Assembly: GCF_016107395.1 (NCBI RefSeq)
Contig: NZ_JAAIKO010000017.1
Span: 1 to 64,000, forward strand
Direction: 5' to 3'
DNA from: Streptomyces fildesensis
Lineage (GTDB): Bacteria > Actinomycetota > Actinomycetes > Streptomycetales > Streptomycetaceae
Length of the DNA stretch: 64,000 nucleotides
Shown here: positions 1-7,217 of the stretch, in pieces
Layout: each line of letters begins with the position of its first letter
Position numbering within the stretch: the stretch's first letter is position 1
Program-made: the position numbers and the translations under genes
Notes under the pieces: generated by a model
Told to the model about the DNA's origin: nothing
The model's input: the letters and a program-made list of their open reading frames with translations, nothing else
Databases searched by the model: none

Positions 1-53
1 AGAAGGACACCGGCCGGGACAAGCCGACCGACGGCCCGATCACGATCGACTAG
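1..53 (+). CDS. 3' end of an unidentified gene
   Basis: Reading frame open from the left edge (phase starting at base 3) to TAG at 51-53, encoding the tail KDTGRDKPTDGPITID. It is too short to assign a family. The strong hairpin at 95-143, just downstream and followed by another plus-strand gene, supports this being a true gene end rather than a chance frame. Confidence 0.5.
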   Translation, partial: KDTGRDKPTDGPITID

Positions 54-94
54 CGCCCGGGAGGCAGCGCGCCACCGGCGCGGCCGGAGCTCCA

Positions 95-143
95 CGAAGG
101 GACCGGCGGACAGGGGTTGGGCCCCCGTCCGCCGGTCCCTTCG
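95..143 (+). terminator. Strong hairpin terminator
   Basis: Perfect 17-bp inverted repeat: the left arm 95-111 pairs with the right arm 127-143. The 15-base loop can itself pair GGGG (113-116) with CCCC (122-125). There is no U-tract, which is common for Streptomyces terminators. It lies 42 bases after the stop codon at 51-53. Confidence 0.85.
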
Positions 144-389
144 GCATGTCCGGCACGGCAGGACGGTCGGGTGCGCTACGCCAACAGCGGGAACGGAACG
201 GCGTACGCGGCTGCCGGTGGCCCTGACCGGGAAGAAGGACCGAGCGGTCCGCCGTCCTCCGCCCGACCGGCTGCGGTGGCCACTCCCCCAGGCGGCAACG
301 GCCGCTGTCACCGCGGCACGTCACCGCACGTGTCACCGAGCACGTGTCAGCACACACGCGTCGTCGCACAGGCAAGAAAGGTCCGGCCC
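144..389 (+). promoter_or_regulatory. Leader/promoter region of the phosphodiester glycosidase gene
   Basis: Apparently non-coding. It contains a 10-bp direct repeat GCACGTGTCA at 326-335 and 340-349 (14 bases apart), with a weaker relative near 316. This could be a regulator site. GGAAC-type boxes occur at 190-199, but I see no convincing matching -10. The ribosome site GAAAGG lies at the end, just before ATG 390. Confidence 0.4.
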
Positions 390-1688
390 ATGCTCCGCGC
401 CACCTCGCGCCTGCCCGCCGGTCCATCCGGCTCCCGCGGTCACTCCCGGCCCGGGCGCCGCTTACGTACGGCGGTCGTGGTGACCGCCGTCTGGAGCGCC
501 CTGCTCGTCGTGGCGGCGCCGGGGAGCGCCGACGCCGATCCGGGCCTGCGGCTCTCGAACGCGGCACATCTGGCGCCCGGCGTGCGGTACGAGACGTTCT
601 CGGTGACCGCGTCCCACGGAACCGCGCACGGCCACCTCCTGACGGTCGATCTGGACGACGCGCGCGTGAAGATCGAGCTGCTGCGGCCCGGCACGAGTGG
701 CGCGGTGACCGGCATCCGGGCACCGGTGTCCCGGCTGGCCGACGCGCGCGGCGCGGTCGCCGCCGTCAACGGCGACTTCTTCGACATCACCGAGGTCGAG
801 CATCCGGGCGTGCGGCCGACCGGTTCCACCGTAGGCCCGGCCGTCGCGGACGGACGACCGCTCAAGGCCGCTGTTCCGGACGGCCAGCGCTACGGGCCCG
901 CGCTGGTGCCGGGAGCCACCGACGAGGACGTGCTGGGCATCGGAGCCGACGGGGCTGCCCGGCTGGACCGGCTGCGGCTGCGGGGCGCCGTCGTCACCCC
1001 GGCCGGGACCTGGGAGCTCGCCGGCTTCAACCAGTACGCACTGCCCGTGGATGGCATCGGTGCGTACACCTCCGCCTGGGGACCCGCCTCTCGCGCACGG
1101 GCCAGCTGCGGAACCAACGACGTTCGCGCCGCCGCCTGCGGCACCGACCCCTACGAAGTGACGGTGCACCACGGTCGCGTCACCTCGGCCTCGGCCACCC
1201 TGGGCGAAGGCGTCGTCCCGCGCGGGTCGGTCGTCCTGGTGGGGCGCGAGGCCGGCGCCCGCGCACTGCGCCGGCTGCGGATCGGTGACCCCGTACCCGT
1301 CCGGCACCGCCTCCGGGCCACCGGAAGCGTCCCGTTGGCCTTCGCGATCGGCGGGTATCCGGTGCTGCGCGGCGGCGTCCCGCTCGACGGCCTCGACGAG
1401 ACCGCCGCCGCCACCCGGACCGCCGCCGGCTTCAGCGGCCAAGGCCGCCGGTTGTACCTGCTGGCCCTGGACAGCGGCGCCGAGCACGACGACGGACTGA
1501 CCCTCGGCGAACTGGCCCGCCTGCTGCGCGCCCTCGGAGCCGACGGCGCCGTCGATCTCGACGGAGGCGGCTCGTCCACCCTCGTCACCCGGCCCCCGGG
1601 CGCCGCGCACAGCACGGTGCGGAACCATCCGTCCGGCGTGCCCGAACGCCCGGTGCCGAACGGGATCGGCGTGATCTCCTCCGCGTGA
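390..1688 (+). CDS. Secreted phosphodiester glycosidase family protein (NAGPA/DUF2233 domain)
   Basis: 432 residues from ATG 390, chosen because GAAAGG sits about 8 bases upstream and the protein then begins with an export signal: RR at 23-24, a hydrophobic stretch about 27-43, and an Ala/Ser-rich cleavage region about 44-50. Family motifs are AVNGDFFD (about 125-132) and DLDGGGSST (about 389-397), the glycine-rich C-terminal active-site loop. Family members cleave sugar-1-phosphodiesters; the mammalian member uncovers mannose-6-phosphate. The substrate in actinomycetes is not known to me and is left open. Codon 25 (462-464) is TTA, the rare bldA-dependent leucine codon of Streptomyces, which suggests expression late in development. 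The gene stands alone, behind a strong terminator and convergent with the next gene. The frame is also open to 117, but nothing supports the longer start. Confidence 0.85.
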   Translation: MLRATSRLPAGPSGSRGHSRPGRRLRTAVVVTAVWSALLVVAAPGSADADPGLRLSNAAHLAPGVRYETFSVTASHGTAHGHLLTVDLDDARVKIELLRPGTSGAVTGIRAPVSRLADARGAVAAVNGDFFDITEVEHPGVRPTGSTVGPAVADGRPLKAAVPDGQRYGPALVPGATDEDVLGIGADGAARLDRLRLRGAVVTPAGTWELAGFNQYALPVDGIGAYTSAWGPASRARASCGTNDVRAAACGTDPYEVTVHHGRVTSASATLGEGVVPRGSVVLVGREAGARALRRLRIGDPVPVRHRLRATGSVPLAFAIGGYPVLRGGVPLDGLDETAAATRTAAGFSGQGRRLYLLALDSGAEHDDGLTLGELARLLRALGADGAVDLDGGGSSTLVTRPPGAAHSTVRNHPSGVPERPVPNGIGVISSA

Positions 1689-1715
1689 CGCCACCGCCCT
1701 ACCGCACAGACACGC

Positions 1716-2246
1716 TCACGCCCCGTGGTGCTCCGGACCGTGGTGCGGATGCGGCGGCGGGGGGCCGGTCGGCGGGGGCGGGATCGAGCCGAGACCGGGG
1801 GCGGGTTCGGGCCACACCAGCAGGACGGGACAGGGCGCGTGGTCGACGACGAAACGGCCGTCGCGCCCCAGACTGCGCGGCCCCAGCCGGTGGAGGTCGC
1901 CGTCCCGCGCACAGATCAGCAGTTCGGCGCCCTCCGCCGCCCGGACCACCTCCCGAGCGATGCGCCCGTGGACCTGCAGCCGGGCCGCGGGCCGGCCGAG
2001 CCGGTCGGCCGCCGCTTCCAGGAGTTCGGCGCCGGCCGTCGCGGACAGCGCCTCCAGATAGTCGCCCGGATCGCGCTCGCGGTGACCGCGGCCGAGCAGA
2101 CCGGCGAACGCGCCGTGCGCGGCGGCCTCGACGTCGTCACCGGTGACATGGAGCAGGGTGAGTTCGGCCGTGTCCGGAACGTGTGAGCGGGCGGCGTCCA
2201 CGGTCGCCTGCCAAGCGCCCTCGGTGATCCAAATAATCGTGGTCAC
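1716..2246 (-). CDS. Universal stress protein (UspA family)
   Basis: 176 residues, single Usp domain, cytoplasmic. The N-terminal beta strand MTTIIWITEG and the C-terminal nucleotide-binding signature are recognisable: LLICARDGD, then G-x4-GRDGRFVVDHAPCPVLLVW, the usual G-x2-G-x9-G(S/T) loop in degenerate form. ATP binding is therefore possible but not assured. The last 25 residues are a Pro/His-rich tail (PPPPTGPPPPHPHHG), unusual for the family. Start GTG 2246 has GGAGGC about 10 bases upstream. Convergent with the glycosidase gene and divergent from the monooxygenase pair. Usp proteins respond to dormancy, hypoxia or other stress; the specific role cannot be read here. Confidence 0.8.
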   Translation of the reverse strand: MTTIIWITEGAWQATVDAARSHVPDTAELTLLHVTGDDVEAAAHGAFAGLLGRGHRERDPGDYLEALSATAGAELLEAAADRLGRPAARLQVHGRIAREVVRAAEGAELLICARDGDLHRLGPRSLGRDGRFVVDHAPCPVLLVWPEPAPGLGSIPPPPTGPPPPHPHHGPEHHGA

Positions 2247-2247
2247 G

Positions 2248-2291
2248 GGTCGTCGGGCCTCCGGTCGTCGGACTTCCGGTCGTCTGCGGCG
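2248..2291. repeat. Short 15-bp tandem repeat upstream of the Usp gene
   Basis: Two and a half near-identical units: GGTCGTCGGGCCTCC (2248-2262), GGTCGTCGGACTTCC (2263-2277) and GGTCGTCTGCGGCG (2278-2291). They lie directly upstream of the GTG start of the minus-strand Usp gene and could be slippage-generated or a spaced operator. Confidence 0.5.
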
Positions 2292-2397
2292 CCACTCACA
2301 GTGCCACAGCGACGGCCGGCTCAGCGGGAGCGGCGTCCCTTAGCCTGTAAGGGCTATGGCGCACGCCGGGCGGTGAGCGGAGTGTCGGAGTATGCAG

Positions 2398-2601
2398 ATG
2401 AAGCAGATGACCAGGAACCCATGGCTCTTGCTCGCCCTGCCGATCATTCCGCTGGTGGCCCTGCTGCGACGGTTCCGGCGCCGGGTGCGGCCGGGCGGCG
2501 GCGGTCCCGGCGGTCCGCCGCCCGCCGGCGTCCGCGAACCACGCCGGCCGAAGCCGTCCCTCCCCGCGGCGGCGCTCTCCCGCTCGGAGCCGGGTGCGTG
2601 A
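2398..2601 (+). CDS. Small single-pass membrane peptide coupled to the monooxygenase
   Basis: 67 residues from ATG 2398 (GGAG at 2387-2390 gives a 7-base spacing; ATG 2392 is the in-frame alternative). After MKQMTRNPW comes a hydrophobic helix LLLALPIIPLVALL, then a strongly basic RRFRRRVRP stretch and a Gly/Pro-rich tail. This is a plausible N-in or signal-anchor topology. The stop TGA (2599-2601) overlaps the GTG start of the next gene as GTGA, so the two are probably translationally coupled. I do not recognise a family. It could localise the flavoenzyme to the membrane, or it could be a leader whose translation sets downstream expression. Confidence 0.55.
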   Translation: MKQMTRNPWLLLALPIIPLVALLRRFRRRVRPGGGGPGGPPPAGVREPRRPKPSLPAAALSRSEPGA

Positions 2602-4112
2602 ACCCCCCGATCGGTGACGACGCGCCCGCGGAACACGTCGACGTGCTGATCGTCGGTGCCGGCCTGTCCGGGATCGGCGCCGCCTGCCATCTCCGGCGGG
2701 AGACCCCGAACAGGACGTTCGCGATCCTGGAGGCCCGCGAGGCGATCGGTGGCACCTGGGACCTGTTCCGCTACCCCGGCGTCCGGTCGGACTCCGACAT
2801 GCAGACGCTGGGGTACACGTTCCGGCCCTGGACCGGCGCCAAGGCGATCGCCGACGGGGACGCGATCCGCGAGTACGTCCGCGACACCGCCCGCGAGCAC
2901 GGAGTGGACGGCGCGATCCGCTTCCGCCACCGCGCGGTGCGCGCGGAATGGTCCTCGGAACAGGCGCTGTGGACCGTGCACGTCCTCCGCACCGGCACCG
3001 GCGACACGGTCCGGATGACGTGCGCGTTCCTGTTCGTCTGCTCCGGCTACTACCGCTACGACCAGGGCTACACACCGGACTTCCCCGGCACCGGGGACTT
3101 CACCGGCACGATCGTGCACCCCCAGCACTGGCCGGCGGATCTCGACTACGCGGGCAAGCGCGTCGTGGTCATCGGCAGCGGCGCCACCGCCGTCACCCTC
3201 GTGCCGTCGATGGCGACCACGGCCGGGCACGTGACGATGCTGCAGCGCTCACCGAGCTATGTGCTGTCCATGCCGTCCCGCGACGCCCTCGCCGACCGGC
3301 TGCGCCGGCTGCTCCCCGCGAAGGCCGCCCACCCGGCCATCAAATGGAAGAACGTCCTGCTGGCCACCCTGAGCTTCCAGCTCAGCCGCCGTGCGCCCCG
3401 GCTGCTCAAGGCCGTACTGCGCAAGGGCGTACGGAAGCAGCTCCCGCTCGGCTACGACATCGACACGCACTTCGCCCCGCGCTACAACCCGTGGGACCAG
3501 CGACTGTGCCTCGTCCCGGACGGCGACCTGTTCAAGGCCGTCAGCGACGGCCGGGCGTCGATCGTGACGGACCGCATCGAGACCTTCACCGAGAACGGCC
3601 TGCGCCTGGAGTCCGGCGCCGAGCTCGACGCGGACGTCGTCGTCACCGCGACCGGACTCAACCTGCTGGCCATCGGCGGCATGACACTGGCCGTCGACGG
3701 CACGGAGATCGACCTCGCCGGAACCGTCGCGTACAAGGGCATGATGCTCTCCGGCGTACCGAACTTCGCCCTCGCCCTCGGCTACACCAACGCCTCCTGG
3801 ACGCTCAAGTGCGACCTGGTCAGCCAGTACGTGTGCCGGTTGCTCAACCACATGGCCGCGCACGGATACCGGGCCTGCACCCCGCTGGCCCCGGAGCCGT
3901 CGCTGCCCCTGGAGCCCCTCATCGACCTGCGGTCCGGCTATGTGCGGCGCAGCGCAGCCGCGCTGCCCAAGCAGGGCCCGACCGCGCCCTGGCGGCTGTA
4001 CCAGAACTACCCGCGCGACATCCTGATGCTGCGGCACGGCCCGCTGGAGGACGCGGGCGTCCGGTTCAGCCGCCTGCCGGCCACCGAGCCCCTGGCTCAG
4101 AAACTCCCGTAG
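2598..4112 (+). CDS. Baeyer-Villiger-type flavin monooxygenase
   Basis: 504 residues from GTG 2598, chosen because the FAD motif then lies near the N-terminus and the start overlaps the preceding stop (GTGA). Motifs: FAD Rossmann GAGLSG (20-25), the Baeyer-Villiger fingerprint F-x-G-x3-H-x3-W, here FTGTIVHPQHW (168-178), and the NADPH Rossmann GSGATA (about 193-198). Such enzymes insert oxygen next to a ketone, or oxidise N/S atoms, using FAD, NADPH and O2. The length fits the 490-550 residue class. The substrate cannot be inferred: no pathway genes are adjacent, only the small membrane peptide upstream. The 3' end overlaps the convergent kinase/phosphatase gene by 16 bases. Confidence 0.88.
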   Translation: MNPPIGDDAPAEHVDVLIVGAGLSGIGAACHLRRETPNRTFAILEAREAIGGTWDLFRYPGVRSDSDMQTLGYTFRPWTGAKAIADGDAIREYVRDTAREHGVDGAIRFRHRAVRAEWSSEQALWTVHVLRTGTGDTVRMTCAFLFVCSGYYRYDQGYTPDFPGTGDFTGTIVHPQHWPADLDYAGKRVVVIGSGATAVTLVPSMATTAGHVTMLQRSPSYVLSMPSRDALADRLRRLLPAKAAHPAIKWKNVLLATLSFQLSRRAPRLLKAVLRKGVRKQLPLGYDIDTHFAPRYNPWDQRLCLVPDGDLFKAVSDGRASIVTDRIETFTENGLRLESGAELDADVVVTATGLNLLAIGGMTLAVDGTEIDLAGTVAYKGMMLSGVPNFALALGYTNASWTLKCDLVSQYVCRLLNHMAAHGYRACTPLAPEPSLPLEPLIDLRSGYVRRSAAALPKQGPTAPWRLYQNYPRDILMLRHGPLEDAGVRFSRLPATEPLAQKLP

Positions 4113-5017
4113 TTGACCTGCCAGGTCGGCAGGCCCATCCGGCGCCAGATCGCCACGACCCGGTCGCGGTCGTCCAGGCTGACGCGCACGTTGTAGCGGT
4201 CGCGGACGTGCGCGTCGAACAGCTCGGCCTTGACGATGTCGTCGCGGCGCGTGTCACCGGCGTGCCGCATCCACAGCTCGTCGCAGGGCACGTCGTGTGC
4301 CGCGATCCAGGCCTCGGTCTGGGCGCGGAACTCCTCACCGCGGCCGGACAGCAGCACGATCCGGTCGCCGTTCGCCTTCTGGAAGGCGACGAGGGCGTCG
4401 CGCACCGAGGTGTTCAGGCCGTCCTGCTCGCAGCGGCTGAAGTCGTACGGGTTGCGGTTCTGGTTGATCGCGAGGGTGCCGTCGATGTCGCACATCACCG
4501 CGTCGGGCAGGGTCGTGTCCGCGGTGTAGAGCTGGACGGCGGGTGTGTCGTTCATCCAGGCGTCGGTGAGCCGCCAGCCGCCTCGGGTGGACTTGGCGTG
4601 CTTGTCGGCCAGGATGCGGATGATCTCCTCACCCACGGGGTTGGCGCGGGCCGCGTCGCGGCGCAGGCACTCCTCGATCGGCACATCGGTGAAGTCGTGC
4701 ACGACGAAGACCGCCAGGCCGCCGACGGCGGCCTTGAGCCGCTTGGGGATGTTCGGGGTCAGATGGGTGTTGTCGACGACGACGTCGAAACCGGCGGCGA
4801 CCGTCTCCCGCACGGCGGCGTCCTGGATGGCGAGGACGGTCTGCTCGTGCTCGTGCGACCACTGCCGGCCGCCGCCGCTGCCGCCGTCACCGAGCATGAC
4901 CCGCAGGTCGTCGAGGTTGACACGCCGGACGCGGCCTTCGGAGTCGGCGCACAGCTTGCGGGCGGCGGTGGTCTTCCCGGAGGCGGGCAGACCGGTCATG
5001 ACGTGCACGGTGGGCAT
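4097..5017 (-). CDS. T4 Pnkp-like polynucleotide 5'-kinase / 3'-phosphatase
   Basis: 306 residues with the two-domain order of phage T4 polynucleotide kinase. The N-terminal P-loop kinase has GLPASGKT (9-16), NLDD (34-37; the T4 general-base Asp lies here) and a VDNTHLTP strand (81-88). The C-terminal HAD-type phosphatase has DIDGTLA (177-183; both nucleophile aspartates present), LSGRGEE, GDTRRDD and DDRDRVVAIWRR. The closing segment closely resembles the end of T4 Pnkp. The enzyme would remove 3'-phosphate or 2',3'-cyclic phosphate and phosphorylate 5'-OH ends, preparing broken RNA for sealing. It follows the RNA ligase gene by only 5 bases, with GAAGG as ribosome site, so the two form an operon. 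Family similarity is judged from memory of the T4 sequence. Confidence 0.9.
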   Translation of the reverse strand: MPTVHVMTGLPASGKTTAARKLCADSEGRVRRVNLDDLRVMLGDGGSGGGRQWSHEHEQTVLAIQDAAVRETVAAGFDVVVDNTHLTPNIPKRLKAAVGGLAVFVVHDFTDVPIEECLRRDAARANPVGEEIIRILADKHAKSTRGGWRLTDAWMNDTPAVQLYTADTTLPDAVMCDIDGTLAINQNRNPYDFSRCEQDGLNTSVRDALVAFQKANGDRIVLLSGRGEEFRAQTEAWIAAHDVPCDELWMRHAGDTRRDDIVKAELFDAHVRDRYNVRVSLDDRDRVVAIWRRMGLPTWQVNYGSF

Positions 5018-5022
5018 CGGGT

Positions 5023-6228
5023 TCAGCCTTCTTCGTCGTTCGCGAAAGGGTCGGAGGGGCCAGGCTTGATCGCCCGCCAGAACTGTAGATCGACGTTCTG
5101 TCCGTCGAGCAGCTGGAACATGGTGCCGCGCACCGTCCGGTCGCTGATCCGCTGGATGGCGCGGGCGAACGCGGCCCGGTCGTGGCCGAGCGGCGCGAGG
5201 GCCGCGAACTCCTCCCGGGCGCTCGCGGCCAGCGCTTCGGCCTGTGCCTCGAGACCTTCCACGATGCCGCGCACCCAGGCGTCGAACTCGTCCGGGACCT
5301 GTTCCAGCAGCGCGTCGAGCGGACCGGTGCCGCTCGCCGCGTAGGCGGCCAGTTCCTGCGGCCGGCAGCCGAGGATCTGGGTGAGCCGCTTGGGGTCGCG
5401 GTCGGCGAACCGCTGGATGCCGAGGCTGCGCCAGATGTCCCGTTCGGTGACACCGGTGATGACCTTGTGCAGCCGCACGTAGTCCGCGGTCTTGGCCTTC
5501 GTCCGCACCCCGGAGGCGAACCGCAGGACGTATCCCTCGGCGTCCGTTCCGGTGACCTCCTGACCGTCGATCCGGATGTTGTCGGCCGTCATCTCGAGCA
5601 GCCGGGCCAGCTCGGGCGCGGGCCAGCTACGGACCACGGAGCCGATCGGCCGCCACTCCACCGCGGCCTCGCCGAGGACGCGCTCGGTGCCGTCGTGCGC
5701 GTACGCCGCGAGCAGCACGAGGTCGCGCCGCTCGCCGTAGTTCACGACGATGCGGTTCTCCGGGTACAGGATCTCGACGAGGTAGGTGCTCCGCGGGTCG
5801 AGCGCGCCGGTGTCGGCGGCCCGCAGCCGCCGCGTCGCCCAGGTGGCCTGTTCCGACGTGAACGAGCCCTTGGAGGCGACGTGCCAGCGCTCGTCGTAGT
5901 GGAAGACGATGCCGAGCGATCCGTCGACCTTGTCGTACACCTCGAACGGCTCGACGGGCAGTGCCGGCGCGTACGGCAGCCCGAGCCCGTGCTCCCCGAC
6001 GTTGAAGATCTTCTCGAACGGCCACGCCACGATCGCACCGGTCTCGTCGTCGGCCACCAGACCGCGGCAGCGGGTGGTGACGGCGTTCCAGGCGCGCTCG
6101 TACTGGCAGGTGCGCGTGTAGGTGTAGATCGAGAGGGGCAGTTCGGGGTGCTGCTTGCGCGAGACGTGTCCCGACTCGATGGCCGCGACGAGGTCTTCGG
6201 GCTTGACGAGGGTTTCGAGGTCGGTCAC
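5023..6228 (-). CDS. T4 Rnl1-like RNA ligase
   Basis: 401 residues from GTG 6228. I prefer this start to ATG 6249 because AGGAG ends 5 bases before it. It is a nucleotidyltransferase-type ligase: motif I YDKVDGSLG with adenylate-accepting Lys about 100, then ASKGSFTSEQA, STYLVEILYPENRIVVNYG (motif III region), EGYVLRF (motif IV) and KAKTADYVRLH (motif V). The K-x-DGS form, the SKGSxxSEQA block and the 'NRIVVNYG' block are those of T4 RNA ligase 1, which joins 3'-OH and 5'-PO4 RNA ends with ATP. With the downstream kinase/phosphatase it makes a complete heal-and-seal RNA repair pair. Likely substrates by analogy are tRNAs cut by anticodon nucleases. Base composition matches the surroundings, so any transfer would be old. 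Confidence 0.88.
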   Translation of the reverse strand: MTDLETLVKPEDLVAAIESGHVSRKQHPELPLSIYTYTRTCQYERAWNAVTTRCRGLVADDETGAIVAWPFEKIFNVGEHGLGLPYAPALPVEPFEVYDKVDGSLGIVFHYDERWHVASKGSFTSEQATWATRRLRAADTGALDPRSTYLVEILYPENRIVVNYGERRDLVLLAAYAHDGTERVLGEAAVEWRPIGSVVRSWPAPELARLLEMTADNIRIDGQEVTGTDAEGYVLRFASGVRTKAKTADYVRLHKVITGVTERDIWRSLGIQRFADRDPKRLTQILGCRPQELAAYAASGTGPLDALLEQVPDEFDAWVRGIVEGLEAQAEALAASAREEFAALAPLGHDRAAFARAIQRISDRTVRGTMFQLLDGQNVDLQFWRAIKPGPSDPFANDEEG

Positions 6229-6283
6229 GGCTGCTCCTGGTCGGGTCATGGGGTGTCTGATGCAGCGTGACCGGTATCGCTGG

Positions 6284-6297
6284 TTCGTGCGATCGAA
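6284..6297. promoter_or_regulatory. Inverted repeat in the RNA ligase / GDSL hydrolase intergenic region
   Basis: TTCG-TGCGAT-CGAA, a perfect 4+4 inverted repeat with a 6-base spacer, 56 bases upstream of the ligase start. The surrounding 6284-6310 is relatively AT-rich (GATCGAATTATTGATC), as expected for a promoter or operator in this genome. It is not a LexA box: the half-sites have the opposite order. Confidence 0.35.
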
Positions 6298-6359
6298 TTA
6301 TTGATCATCATCGGTCGCGCAGCGGACACCGCCCGGTGGCGGGTAGGATCGCCCGCGCC

Positions 6360-7139
6360 ATGCAGATGAATGCCACGTACACCAGTTTTGTCGCGGTCGG
6401 CGACTCCTTCACCGAGGGAATGTCCGACGCCCTCCCGGACGGTTCGTACCGGGGATGGGCCGACCTGGTCGCCGGGCGCCTCGCCGCCCGTGCCCCCGGT
6501 TTCCGGTACGCCAACCTCGCGGTGCGGGGCAAGCTCATCCGGCAGATCGCGGACGAGCAGGTGGACACCGCCGCCGCGATGCGCCCCGACCTCGTCACGC
6601 TGGTCGGCGGGCTCAACGACACCTTGCGGCCCAAGTGCGACGTCGACGCGGTCTGCGCGCTGCTGGAGCAGTCCGTCGAGAAGCTGGCGCCCGACTGCGG
6701 GCAGCTCGTCCTCATGCGCAGCCCGATCCGCCGGGGACCCGTCGCGGCCCGCTTCCTGCCGCGTATGGAGCAGCTCTTCGCGTTCCTCGACGCCCTCGCG
6801 GAACGGCACGGCGCGATCGTGGTCGACCTCTACGGGTCGGGGGTGCTCGGCGATCCGCAGATGTGGGCCGACGACCGGCTGCATCTGAACGCCGAGGGCC
6901 ACCGCCGGGTGGCGGAGGCGGTCTGGCAGGCGCTCGGCCACGAGCCGGAGTCGGACTGGACGGAGCTGCTGCCGCCCGCCGTGCCGCCGGGCTGGGTGAC
7001 GCGGCGCGGCGCCGACCTGCGCTTCACGCGCGAGCACCTGGTGCCGTGGATCGGCCGGCGGCTGACCGGCCGCTCCTCGGGCGACGGTATGCCGCCCAAG
7101 CGCGGCGAGCTGCTCCCGTACCCGGGCGACCAGGGCTGA
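6360..7139 (+). CDS. SGNH/GDSL-family hydrolase
   Basis: 259 residues from ATG 6360 (ATG 6366 also possible). TAGGAT at 6344-6349 looks like a -10 box and leaves almost no leader. SGNH blocks are visible: GDSFTEG with catalytic Ser about 16 (block I), LAVRGK with Gly (II), GGLNDT with Asn (III) and WADDRLHLNAEGH with the Asp-His pair (V). There is no signal peptide, so it is cytoplasmic. Members hydrolyse esters, acetyl-sugars or lipids; the substrate is unknown. The C-terminal about 70 residues (WTELLPPAVPPGWVTRRG...) are a tail often seen in actinobacterial members. Divergent from the RNA-repair operon with about 130 bases shared between them. Confidence 0.88.
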   Translation: MQMNATYTSFVAVGDSFTEGMSDALPDGSYRGWADLVAGRLAARAPGFRYANLAVRGKLIRQIADEQVDTAAAMRPDLVTLVGGLNDTLRPKCDVDAVCALLEQSVEKLAPDCGQLVLMRSPIRRGPVAARFLPRMEQLFAFLDALAERHGAIVVDLYGSGVLGDPQMWADDRLHLNAEGHRRVAEAVWQALGHEPESDWTELLPPAVPPGWVTRRGADLRFTREHLVPWIGRRLTGRSSGDGMPPKRGELLPYPGDQG

Positions 7140-7203
7140 CCAGCGCCGACACGGTCTTCCTGCGGCCGATCCGGCCGGGGCGCTGGCCTGCGCCGACGCG
7201 CAG

Positions 7204-7209
7204 TAGACT
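7204..7209 (+). promoter_or_regulatory. -10 box of purB
   Basis: TAGACT at 7204-7209, 8 bases before the GTG start at 7218. No Shine-Dalgarno sequence lies between, so purB is probably leaderless or nearly so. No strong -35 is visible. Confidence 0.5.
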
Positions 7210-7217
7210 CTCTGCAC

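Noticed and set aside
117..389. N-terminal extension of the phosphodiester glycosidase frame
   Set aside because: No ribosome site at 117, the extension overlaps the terminator hairpin, and a normal signal peptide appears only from ATG 390.
2598..4112. Monooxygenase as the hydroxylase of the NRPS cluster
   Set aside because: It is 37 kb away and carries the Baeyer-Villiger fingerprint rather than ornithine N-hydroxylase features.
6284..6297. LexA box upstream of RNA ligase
   Set aside because: Half-sites are in the order TTCG..CGAA, the reverse of the LexA arrangement CGAA..TTCG.
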